Shown one piece after another: positions 8,378-14,928 of a stretch of DNA of 23,398 nucleotides. The stretch spans positions 1 through 23,398 of the IMG/VR virus record IMGVR_UViG_3300017781_005457. One strand, given 5' to 3'. Below the pieces are notes generated by a model. That model was not told where the DNA came from and ran no database searches. It worked only from the letters and a program-made list of their open reading frames with translations. Made by a program: the position numbers and the translations under genes. The stretch is from a virus. Each line of letters opens with the position of its first letter. The first letter of the stretch is position 1.

Positions 8378-9679
8378 TTAATTTAATTTAGGTAATTCAA
8401 CTTTTGTTTTTGGGTTTAAAGTAGGGATTTTTAAATCTACTTGTTTTGGAAATTCAGGAATATTAGCGTCTAATATTTTACCCACTAATTCTTTCATTTT
8501 CTCCCAACTAAAATTAGTTTTAATATAATGCCCTTGTTGTTTTGAAGGCACAATATATTTTTTATAATTTGTATAAACATTTTTAAATGCTTTTGTAGCA
8601 TGTGTTTGATCAACACTAAACCATTGGAATTGTTTTAATAACCATTTATTTGCTGCTGAATCATGTATGTGTTCTAATTTACCAGGTAATAAGTAAGCAT
8701 ATGCTGGATTTAAAAAATCTAATTGACCTGACCAACCTGATGCTATTATTGGTTTTTTAGATAAACAAAATTCCATTAATGGTCTTCCATATCCTTCACC
8801 TTTAGTATGTGAAACCATAGCTTTTATTTTTGGGTGATTATATAATTCATTCATTTCAGAATTTGTAAAATCCCCTTGTAATAAATAAACATTAGGTAAA
8901 TCTTCACCTCCTACTGATTGTCTAATTCCATTAACTTTATCTAATATAGCATCTCTACTCATATGATTATCTACTCCAGTTGAAGCTTTTAATATTAAAG
9001 CAGGTTTAGCACCTTTTTTATTTTTAAATGTTTCAAGGAAATTTTTAATCATTAACCCAACATTTTTTCTATCATGACCAAGTGCTCCTTCCATCCACAT
9101 CCCAACAAATAAAAAGCAAAATGATTCTTCAATTTCATTTAAATCTAATTTATTATCTTTTGTAGGTAAATGTTTGTAAATATCTAAATCTGCTCCCTCA
9201 AATACAACATGAATTGGTTTTTGATTACGTATTTTTTCTCCTGTTGGTTTATTATTTTGATCTAATTGGTCAAATGATAAATTTTCAAATACATTTTTAC
9301 TATGTTTAGAAGATACAAAGTTCATATTCATTCTATTTAACCCTTGTACCCATTCACCTTGGCAACCTGTACTTTCAATTCCGGCTGTACATCCGATATT
9401 GAATTTTCCAACTGGTTGAAATTCATTAGGTATAGTAATTTGCATCCAAACATCAGGTTGAATACCTTGAGGTATCGATTGAACTGCATGATCCCATAAA
9501 AATTTCCATTCAGGGTGTTTTGCACAAAATCCCCAAGTTGTATCACCCCACTTTTGTGGTAATAATTTTACATCATATTTGTCTAACTTAATAATAGCTT
9601 TAACAATATCTCTTGCTCGTGCTCCATAACCACTATAGGTATCAAAAGGAGAACTTATATAAAATGTAGGTTTACTCAT
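8378..9679 (-). CDS. GT4-type (GT-B fold) glycosyltransferase
   Basis: The protein has 433 residues. FYISSPFDTYSGYGARARDI (6-25) is the N-terminal strand and glycine-rich loop of GT-B retaining enzymes. CFLFVGMWMEGALGHDRKNV (188-207) resembles the start of the donor-binding domain. KGEGYGRPLMEFCLSKKPII (293-312) is the E-x7-E-like signature of GT4 proteins, where the conserved glutamates hold the nucleotide sugar. It starts in a 1-nt TAATG overlap with the preceding GT4 gene, and the two together may add successive sugars. It has no membrane anchor. Family assignment is strong; sugar and linkage are unknown. Confidence 0.9.
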   Translation of the reverse strand: MSKPTFYISSPFDTYSGYGARARDIVKAIIKLDKYDVKLLPQKWGDTTWGFCAKHPEWKFLWDHAVQSIPQGIQPDVWMQITIPNEFQPVGKFNIGCTAGIESTGCQGEWVQGLNRMNMNFVSSKHSKNVFENLSFDQLDQNNKPTGEKIRNQKPIHVVFEGADLDIYKHLPTKDNKLDLNEIEESFCFLFVGMWMEGALGHDRKNVGLMIKNFLETFKNKKGAKPALILKASTGVDNHMSRDAILDKVNGIRQSVGGEDLPNVYLLQGDFTNSEMNELYNHPKIKAMVSHTKGEGYGRPLMEFCLSKKPIIASGWSGQLDFLNPAYAYLLPGKLEHIHDSAANKWLLKQFQWFSVDQTHATKAFKNVYTNYKKYIVPSKQQGHYIKTNFSWEKMKELVGKILDANIPEFPKQVDLKIPTLNPKTKVELPKLN

Positions 9680-11121
9680 TAGTATATTAATTTATGGTTT
9701 AAAAATTTTCCTCTATATTCAGTTAGATTAGTAATAATCATTTTAGGTTTTGGTTGCCATTTGTTAAATAATTCTTCAAATGCTTCCATTACTCTATATC
9801 CTTGATGATCTGCTGTAAATCCAGCTTCATCACCAATTGCCCAATCTCTACCTGCTTTTCCTCTTCTATCTCTTTCTTCAGGAGATAAATTATAAATTTC
9901 TGTTAATCTATCAACTGCATCTTCCCATCTACATCTATCATCAAAAATATAAGGTGTAGGAGGAGAGCCTTGTATTGATCTCGAAGATGGATAAACTGGG
10001 AATGCCCATTCTCCATGTTCTTTATAAGTACCTCTATGGTTAGAAGGTACATCAGGACATGGTGTAAACCATTTACCATTTTTATCTACAAATCTCATTT
10101 GATCTTGCATTCCACCTGTAGTATTAGCTATAATACAAGTACCTGATAAAATAGCTTCAGTAATTGTTAATCCCCAACCTTCATTAGAAGTTAATAACAT
10201 TTGGACATCTGCTAAATTATATAGATAATTTAATTCATTTCTATTTAATTTTGCCGTTGAAAATATTACATGATTTGGATACTTTTCACCAAATAAATAT
10301 TCATTAACCTTAGCTAAATTTGTACCATGATTTGATGAAACCTCAGTATGAAGAATTAATCTACAACTTTCTGCTTCTTCTGGTGGTAACGAATCTAAAA
10401 AGGTCCTAAATGCTAACATAGTATCAGGAATTTGTTTTCTTCTTATATTCCTTGAATTAAAGAAAGCTATAAATTTAGTTTTTTCATCATCTTTACCTAA
10501 TACTTTTTTTCTAAAATCTAAATATTTTTGATCTTTTTTATCAACTGGAAAGAAATGATCATGATTTAATCCGTGAGGAACATATTTAAATATTTTCTTT
10601 TTATCTTCTCCAACTACTAATTTATTTATGTTAACAGTTTGTTTTGAAATACCCATTAATAAATCACAAGATTCATAGAATGGTTTATTGTACATTGGAG
10701 CTGGATAGTCATCCCAAATATTTAAATAAGTAATTGGAATTGATTTTCTAATTTCATGTTCCATTTGAAATACCCAGGTAAAGTATCTAGGATCAGTAAT
10801 AAGCAAGATAGCATCTGGTTTTTCTTGTGCTATTACTTGTCTTAAAATATCACCATTTCCATATCCATCAACACACCATAAAAAACATGAAGCATCTTTT
10901 ATATTTGCTTCTTTATTACAGTCGTTGCTTAGATCAAGTCTTTTACCTTTATCTGGATGTTTAACTGCTCCAGCTAACTGTACCCAATTATAATGGTGAC
11001 ATGTTTTTAATACAATTTCTTTACCTACAGTTGCTACACCTGAGGTTACTCTTATATCATCAGTGATTAATAATATTTTCTTCCTTTTATCTTTAGGAAG
11101 ATGCTTATAACTTTTATTCAT
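9679..11121 (-). CDS. GT4-type (GT-B fold) glycosyltransferase
   Basis: The protein has 480 residues. KILLITDDIRVTSGVATVGK (15-34) is the GT-B N-terminal strand and loop. FIAFFNSRNIRRKQIPDTM (217-235) corresponds to the donor-domain start with the basic residues that bind the nucleotide phosphates. TSNEGWGLTITEAILSGTCI (311-330) is the E-G-x-G-x-x-x-x-E signature of GT4 retaining enzymes. It is the first large gene of the glycan block after the small ribbon-helix-helix-like gene (10-nt gap). It probably starts or extends a glycan chain in the cytoplasm. Assignment to GT4 is secure; substrate unknown. Confidence 0.9.
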   Translation of the reverse strand: MNKSYKHLPKDKRKKILLITDDIRVTSGVATVGKEIVLKTCHHYNWVQLAGAVKHPDKGKRLDLSNDCNKEANIKDASCFLWCVDGYGNGDILRQVIAQEKPDAILLITDPRYFTWVFQMEHEIRKSIPITYLNIWDDYPAPMYNKPFYESCDLLMGISKQTVNINKLVVGEDKKKIFKYVPHGLNHDHFFPVDKKDQKYLDFRKKVLGKDDEKTKFIAFFNSRNIRRKQIPDTMLAFRTFLDSLPPEEAESCRLILHTEVSSNHGTNLAKVNEYLFGEKYPNHVIFSTAKLNRNELNYLYNLADVQMLLTSNEGWGLTITEAILSGTCIIANTTGGMQDQMRFVDKNGKWFTPCPDVPSNHRGTYKEHGEWAFPVYPSSRSIQGSPPTPYIFDDRCRWEDAVDRLTEIYNLSPEERDRRGKAGRDWAIGDEAGFTADHQGYRVMEAFEELFNKWQPKPKMIITNLTEYRGKFLNHKLIY

Positions 11122-11131
11122 TAATTTTTGT

Positions 11132-11320
11132 TTAAAGTTCTATGTTAGTTTGGTTAGTTATTTGTTTTCTAAAATTTTCGTCTGTAAGATACAAAAACAA
11201 ACTACGGTCAGCAAGTTTTTGGAATGAGAATTTTCTCTTTACACATTCAATTTTAAAATTTTCGAATAAGCCAGCTTGAACTTTTACACTTGTAAGTGTC
11301 ATTGGTTTTTTAATATTCAT
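11132..11320 (-). CDS. Small ribbon-helix-helix-like protein, possible DNA-binding regulator
   Basis: The protein has 62 residues. The pattern fits a ribbon-helix-helix (Arc/MetJ-like) fold: a short strand TSVKVQ (10-15), helix 1 around GLFENFKIECVKRK (17-30), a turn FSFQKL, and helix 2 ADRSLFLYLTDENFRK. Such dimers use the paired strands to read an operator in the major groove. The gene begins the glycan block and follows a 51-base intergenic region containing promoter-like elements, so it might regulate that block and itself. This is inference from fold and position; it has no exact family match that I recognise, and some phage RHH-like proteins have other roles. Confidence 0.6.
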   Translation of the reverse strand: MNIKKPMTLTSVKVQAGLFENFKIECVKRKFSFQKLADRSLFLYLTDENFRKQITNQTNIEL

Positions 11321-11339
11321 AATCTTAATTATTTAATAA

Positions 11340-11347
11340 CATTTATA
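11340..11347 (-). promoter_or_regulatory. Possible T4-like late promoter element
   Basis: The minus strand reads TATAAATG, one base from the T4 late promoter consensus TATAAATA, about 20 bases upstream of the ATG at 11320 in one of the few non-coding gaps. In an AT-rich genome a near match can occur by chance, and no late sigma factor gene is visible here. Confidence 0.3.
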
Positions 11348-11351
11348 TTTA

Positions 11352-11364
11352 ATTATACATATAT
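11352..11364 (-). promoter_or_regulatory. 13-base intergenic motif shared with the hsp20 upstream region
   Basis: The minus strand reads ATATATGTATAAT, identical over 13 bases to positions 17773-17785. It contains a perfect TATAAT -10-like hexamer but no clear -35 element. Both copies lie in non-coding gaps upstream of a gene (RHH-like protein here, hsp20 there), so a shared promoter or regulator site is plausible. Confidence 0.4.
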
Positions 11365-11371
11365 CAAAATA

Positions 11372-12343
11372 TCAATAGATTATCCCTTCTCCACATAATT
11401 CTTGTTCTTCTTTATAAGGACAAAAAGTACAATTCCATTTTGAAGGGGATTTGATATACTCTCTTTCTTTAATGTTTCCACTACTATTAAAACATTCTTT
11501 TATAAAATCATTAATAGCAGTTTTTGCTCTATTTAACTTTATTTTTCCACTTGGGGGAGTAAAAGTTTGTACTCTATATGCTTGGTGGGGTGACATAATT
11601 TTATCATCATCCCAATCTAATACTTTCCTTTTTACAATAAAAAATTCAATTTCTATTTTATCTAATGGTATATTGTATTGTTCAGAAAAGAATTGTTTAT
11701 ATAACAATAATTGAAATTGTTTACTTTCATCTTTTTTAGCAAATTTATTCCATCCTTTAGTACTGGTTTTTATGTCGATTATCTTAAATGTCTCTGTTGC
11801 TTCATGGTATGTTACAACATCTAAGTACCCCATATATAATACGTTATTATACATTTTATTTGGCGCGATTACAATTGGTACTTCACAACCTACTAAATAA
11901 GTACCTTTTTTACTAAAATATCTGCTACGTTTTTTCTTAAACCAATCTAATATAGCTACCCCATCTTCAAAAAATTCCCTCATTTCAACTGCATCTGAAA
12001 AATGGGAATTATTATTTTTTTTATATTGGGTTTGATATTCACCAATAAATTTTTCTTGAAAATATTCTTTAATATCTATTTCTCTATCAGCAGCCGCAAA
12101 TGATTTATCATATGCTATATCTAAATAATGTTGCATTGCTTCATGAACTGCTGTTCCAAATACAGTATGAATAGAAGAAGTAAATCTTTTAATTTTATCT
12201 TTATATTGTAACTTCCACCTATGAGGGCATCCTCTAAAAATAGACATTTGAGAATAAGATATATTCTTTTGAAAAGCAAAGTTTATCTCTTGAGGAGGAT
12301 TATTTTTAATCTCCTTTACAATATGAGGTAGTTTTTTAGGCAA
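11372..12343 (-). CDS. PD-(D/E)XK nuclease, RecB/Cas4-like, with probable 4Fe-4S cluster
   Basis: The protein has 323 residues. It starts with SYSQMSIFRGCPHRWKLQY (29-47), the usual opening of RecB-type PD-(D/E)XK nucleases. VFGTAVHEAM at 61-70 carries the motif I histidine. MGYLDVV at 171-177 gives the metal-binding aspartate D175, IIDIKTS at 188-194 the D-x-K pair, and QLLLYKQFF (211-219) the Q/Y helix. Four cysteines (C39, C305, C308, C317) match the Fe-S cluster layout of AddB and Cas4. It probably cuts or resects DNA ends in recombination, replication or packaging. Its start is 3 nt after the Nmad1-like gene, in the same run as the clamp-loader genes. No cas genes are nearby, so a phage DNA-metabolism role is favoured over CRISPR adaptation. 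Confidence 0.87.
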   Translation of the reverse strand: MPKKLPHIVKEIKNNPPQEINFAFQKNISYSQMSIFRGCPHRWKLQYKDKIKRFTSSIHTVFGTAVHEAMQHYLDIAYDKSFAAADREIDIKEYFQEKFIGEYQTQYKKNNNSHFSDAVEMREFFEDGVAILDWFKKKRSRYFSKKGTYLVGCEVPIVIAPNKMYNNVLYMGYLDVVTYHEATETFKIIDIKTSTKGWNKFAKKDESKQFQLLLYKQFFSEQYNIPLDKIEIEFFIVKRKVLDWDDDKIMSPHQAYRVQTFTPPSGKIKLNRAKTAINDFIKECFNSSGNIKEREYIKSPSKWNCTFCPYKEEQELCGEGIIY

Positions 12344-12346
12344 AAT

Positions 12347-12805
12347 TTATTTTTTCCATTTATCACGTCCTACTAATAAACCAATTATTCCATAATTAGC
12401 TATATCAATAAACGTATCTTCCATTCCTTCTCCTTTAACATAATTTTTACCATTACTAAGAAGATTTTTTAACCTTGAAATTTTATCAGTTAATCTAATA
12501 CATAAACCAGTAAGTGAAAATTTCTTATCTGCTTCATCTTTTAAATCACCACCCAAGGCAATATTATTTAAACCATAATCCATATGCTTACGAGCAAACA
12601 TCTCATACATTTCACCTTGTATTTGTTTAAATTCCTTAGATAATTCTGGGTATGATGTTTCAAATACTTCGATTACTCCTAAACCAGCAATAATATTTTC
12701 TTTTTCAATTTTTTTAGCTGCAGAAGTAGCCATTGCAGTTGCGGCTGTAGCATCAAATTCTGCTTCGCTAACTAATTCAAAATGTTTTTTTACTGAATCT
12801 CCCAT
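12347..12805 (-). CDS. Nmad1/DUF1599-like protein (nucleotide modification associated)
   Basis: The protein has 152 residues. The C-terminal 100 residues match what I know of the Nmad1 (DUF1599) domain: EMFARKHMDYGLNNIALGG (68-86), then CIRLTDKISRLKNLL (102-116), and MEDTFIDIANYGIIGLL (128-144). Charged residues at these positions form a helical metal-dependent pocket related to the MazG/dUTPase all-alpha pyrophosphatases. The first 45 residues are alanine-rich and helical and may be an extra arm. Nmad1 proteins occur in phages, often near base-modification or nucleotide-metabolism genes; the biochemical activity is not established to my knowledge. The gene follows directly on the 74-residue gene without spacing. 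Confidence 0.75.
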   Translation of the reverse strand: MGDSVKKHFELVSEAEFDATAATAMATSAAKKIEKENIIAGLGVIEVFETSYPELSKEFKQIQGEMYEMFARKHMDYGLNNIALGGDLKDEADKKFSLTGLCIRLTDKISRLKNLLSNGKNYVKGEGMEDTFIDIANYGIIGLLVGRDKWKK

Positions 12806-13030
12806 CTATATAACTTGTTTTCCTGGTTGGAAATATTTTTCTAATATCTCTAATCTTTCATGTGCGCCCGCAAAAGTTTTTAATGCTTCTTGAGCATTTT
12901 TATAAAAATCTTCTGTTGTGTGATCACCAATCCCTACTGGGTTATTTGATAATAGATCAATACTTAATAGTGCTTTTGCTTTATCCGCTGTTGCAGCTGA
13001 ATGGAGCATTTGATATAATTTTTCGTTCAT
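12806..13030 (-). CDS. Small helical hypothetical protein
   Basis: The protein has 74 residues, is mainly helical by composition and has no recognised domain. It is rich in alanine and leucine early on (LHSAATADKAKALLSIDLL, 9-27), has a glycine/histidine turn (PVGIGDHT, 31-38) and ends in an acidic-basic helix ERLEILEKYF. It overlaps the end of the gp62-type gene by 4 nt (ATGA), so it is translated with the clamp loader, and abuts the Nmad1-like gene. No cysteines, membrane segment or signal peptide are seen. The close packing supports a real gene; function unknown. Confidence 0.75.
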   Translation of the reverse strand: MNEKLYQMLHSAATADKAKALLSIDLLSNNPVGIGDHTTEDFYKNAQEALKTFAGAHERLEILEKYFQPGKQVI

Positions 13031-13443
13031 TTTAATAAGGGTTTTATTTGTTTTTTTTCTAATCCTATACTCATCAATATACGAAGGACTTCGTCATTCC
13101 CCAAAAAATCTAAATATTCTTTTACTTCAGTTTTTGAACATTCCCAATAACTGCTTAAATGATTAAGTAACTCATCATTGTGTTTTTTAATATTAGACTT
13201 AATATATTTATTCCATTTATTATTTTTTGGAATATATTCTCTATAAATTGAGTATATTTCTTCTTTATTTTGAGGGTTTATTCTTTGTGCCTCATTAACT
13301 AAATCTAAATAGTCTACATTCATAGACATAAATCTATGAATCATATAACTATTCCAAAGTTCCCAGTCTTTATCTGAAAATGATGAAGGATTGGCTTTAA
13401 TAGAATTAATCTGTTTTAACCAATCCCAAACATTTTTAATCAT
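13027..13443 (-). CDS. 62: Clamp-loader small subunit, gp62-type
   Basis: The protein has 138 residues. It matches the compact gp62 of marine T4-like phages rather than the longer T4 protein. Recognisable parts are NSYMIHRFMSMNVDYLDLVN (about 31-50), in which the P/SYM(I/V)xRxxS pattern recurs in gp62, followed by NKEEIYSIYREYIPKNNKW (about 58-76) and a C-terminal helical part with SKTEVKEYLDFLG. With gp44 it would form the 4:1 ATP-driven loader that opens the gp45 clamp on DNA. It lies just downstream of gp44 with one small gene between, as in the T4 45-44-62 order. A TTCGTATATT copy occurs inside its 3' end. The identification is by pattern memory, so moderately sure. Confidence 0.75.
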   Translation of the reverse strand: MIKNVWDWLKQINSIKANPSSFSDKDWELWNSYMIHRFMSMNVDYLDLVNEAQRINPQNKEEIYSIYREYIPKNNKWNKYIKSNIKKHNDELLNHLSSYWECSKTEVKEYLDFLGNDEVLRILMSIGLEKKQIKPLLK

Positions 13444-13444
13444 A

Positions 13445-13723
13445 TTATTTTTCAGATAAAACGCTTTCGTCTGCTAATTCCTCTCTTAATTCTGGTGGTA
13501 ACCCATCAGCTAATATTTTGTCATTATAGGGATCTATAAAGACTGGAATTGGCATAATTGCATCATTATCAGTACCAGCTACATACTTAGAAATTTTTCT
13601 AAGAATAACTGATGATTTCCAAATGTTTGTTCCCTTAGAGTTAATAACTCCTTTAGTAGCTTTTAAATCTACATTTACTTGGGGTTGTTGAGGTTGTTGA
13701 CCTCCGGCGTTTCCTGCTTTCAT
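13445..13723 (-). CDS. Hypothetical protein between clamp-loader genes
   Basis: The protein has 92 residues, with no family recognised. The first 20 residues are low-complexity, rich in glycine and glutamine with proline (GGQQPQQPQ), probably a flexible tail. The remainder has KGTNIWKSSVILRKISKYV (about 30-48), which may form a helix, and PIPVFIDPYNDKIL (about 58-71). The end is acidic (ELADESVLSEK). It is 2 nt downstream of gp44 and 1 nt upstream of gp62, so it is part of the same translation unit and might be a partner of the loader. In T4 these two genes are adjacent, so this is an insertion relative to T4. Function unknown. Confidence 0.7.
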   Translation of the reverse strand: MKAGNAGGQQPQQPQVNVDLKATKGVINSKGTNIWKSSVILRKISKYVAGTDNDAIMPIPVFIDPYNDKILADGLPPELREELADESVLSEK

Positions 13724-13725
13724 AT

Positions 13726-14640
13726 TTATTTATTATTGATTAAATTATTGATTAAACTCATTATATTAATTTCCTTATCAATTCGGAAATTAGCTTTATA
13801 TTGATGGTCATTAACTAACATAGCTACTGTACCTTCTTTACCAGGCATATATTTACTTGCGCTTTCATATAAAGATCTAAATAAATCTTCATAATCATCT
13901 GTATTAGCATTAGCAATTATTTGTCTAATATTTTTAAAATTTGGTTTTGATTTACCTAATTCATCTATTACTTCATATATGTATTTAGATGAAACTAAAA
14001 GTGATTTATCTAATTTAAGTTCATTATTAACTGTATTAGCTTGAATTGCATTAATGCATTTTCTTAAATCAGGATAAAACTGTAATACTATGGCACCTAA
14101 ACTATCCATATCAAATACAATTTTTTCTAAATCCATAATCCAAGATAAATGATAAGCAACTTGCTTTTTATTTGGTGGAACTACTTTAAGTACTTGACAT
14201 CTAGATTGTAGAGGATCTATAATTCTTTCTACATAATTACAAGTTAAAATAAATCTTGTAGTTCTAGAAAATGTTTCTATTATGTTTCGGAGCGATGCTT
14301 GCGCTTGAATCGTAAGAAAATCCGCCTCGTCCAAGATAACAACCTTGAGGGGCTTAAATGAAGCAACCGATGCGAAACTAGAGACTTTATCCCTAATAGT
14401 TTCGATCCCACGCTCGTCAGAAGCGTTAATATAAATGTGATCACAATCTAAATTTTTAATTATTAATTTTGCTAATGTAGTTTTACCTGTACCAGCTGGT
14501 CCATAAAATATAAAATTTTGAATATCATTATTATATAATTGGGATGCAATGGAGGATTTTAAACTCTCATTACCAACATAATCTTTTAATTTTACTGGTC
14601 TGTATTTTTCTACTAGTAAGCTATGATTAGTATTCTCCAT
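13726..14640 (-). CDS. 44: Clamp-loader large subunit, gp44-type AAA+ ATPase
   Basis: The protein has 304 residues, close to T4 gp44 (319). It is a AAA+ clamp-loader ATPase: LVEKYRP (9-15) is the family's N-terminal signature, FYGPAGTGKTT (45-55) Walker A, VVILDEAD (100-107) Walker B, FILTCNY (130-136) sensor 1, and PLQSRC (143-148) the arginine-finger SRC motif. It uses ATP to load the gp45 sliding clamp on primed DNA for the polymerase. It overlaps the upstream 88-residue gene by 14 nt. A patch covering about residues 70-118 uses GC-rich codons unlike the rest (see finding). The call is secure. Confidence 0.95.
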   Translation of the reverse strand: MENTNHSLLVEKYRPVKLKDYVGNESLKSSIASQLYNNDIQNFIFYGPAGTGKTTLAKLIIKNLDCDHIYINASDERGIETIRDKVSSFASVASFKPLKVVILDEADFLTIQAQASLRNIIETFSRTTRFILTCNYVERIIDPLQSRCQVLKVVPPNKKQVAYHLSWIMDLEKIVFDMDSLGAIVLQFYPDLRKCINAIQANTVNNELKLDKSLLVSSKYIYEVIDELGKSKPNFKNIRQIIANANTDDYEDLFRSLYESASKYMPGKEGTVAMLVNDHQYKANFRIDKEINIMSLINNLINNK

Positions 14641-14893
14641 AAATTGAATATTGTTTAATTGGTTCAGGTTTTACTTCTTCTTCAGTTGTAGAAATAGCAT
14701 ATAACTCACTTTTAAGGGGAGCCAATCTATACTCCCCTTTAAAGCCAGTCTTTACCATATAAGCTTCTAAGGTATCAGTAAGCGTTTTATGGATAGCACC
14801 ATCTGGTTCATTAGCGATTAATCTCCATTTATCACCAGGTGGTACTCTGCGAGCAATTAAAATATTCTCTTCTATAACCTTCTTTTTTGCCAT
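14627..14893 (-). CDS. Small hypothetical protein starting the clamp-loader operon
   Basis: The protein has 88 residues. It begins with a basic stretch MAKKK, then mixed strands and helices, with IARRVPPGDKWRLIANEPD (about 13-31) and an acidic C-terminal segment (TTEEEVKPEP). No family is recognised and no membrane segment is seen. It overlaps gp44 by 14 nt and is the first gene after groEL. Its ATG follows a TTTCGTATATT motif by only 5 bases, so it probably opens a transcript for the loader genes. The start is well supported by that spacing. Function unknown. Confidence 0.75.
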   Translation of the reverse strand: MAKKKVIEENILIARRVPPGDKWRLIANEPDGAIHKTLTDTLEAYMVKTGFKGEYRLAPLKSELYAISTTEEEVKPEPIKQYSIYGEY

Positions 14894-14898
14894 ACTAT

Positions 14899-14928
14899 AA
14901 TATACGAAATTATTTGTTAACCTCCAAA
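14899..14928 (-). promoter_or_regulatory. Bacteroidota-like promoter upstream of the clamp-loader genes
   Basis: On the minus strand TTTG (14928-14925) is followed by 20 bases and then TATATT (14904-14899), inside the motif TTTCGTATATT, with the ATG 5 bases later. It matches the TTTG...TAnnTTTG layout in spacing. The TTTG lies in the last codons of groEL. A transcript starting the usual distance after the box would have almost no leader. Confidence 0.55.

Noticed and set aside
9337-9546. 69-codon minus-strand frame within the GT4 gene
   Set aside because: Out-of-frame shadow of a well-conserved glycosyltransferase.
11372-12343. Cas4 of a CRISPR adaptation module
   Set aside because: The fold and cysteine set resemble Cas4, but no cas1, cas2 or repeat array is present and the neighbours are phage replication genes.
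13072-13085. TTCGTATATT copy in the gp62-type gene as a promoter with internal ATG
   Set aside because: The following ATG is in frame with gp62 near its end and would give only a short peptide. Treated as a chance or internal site.
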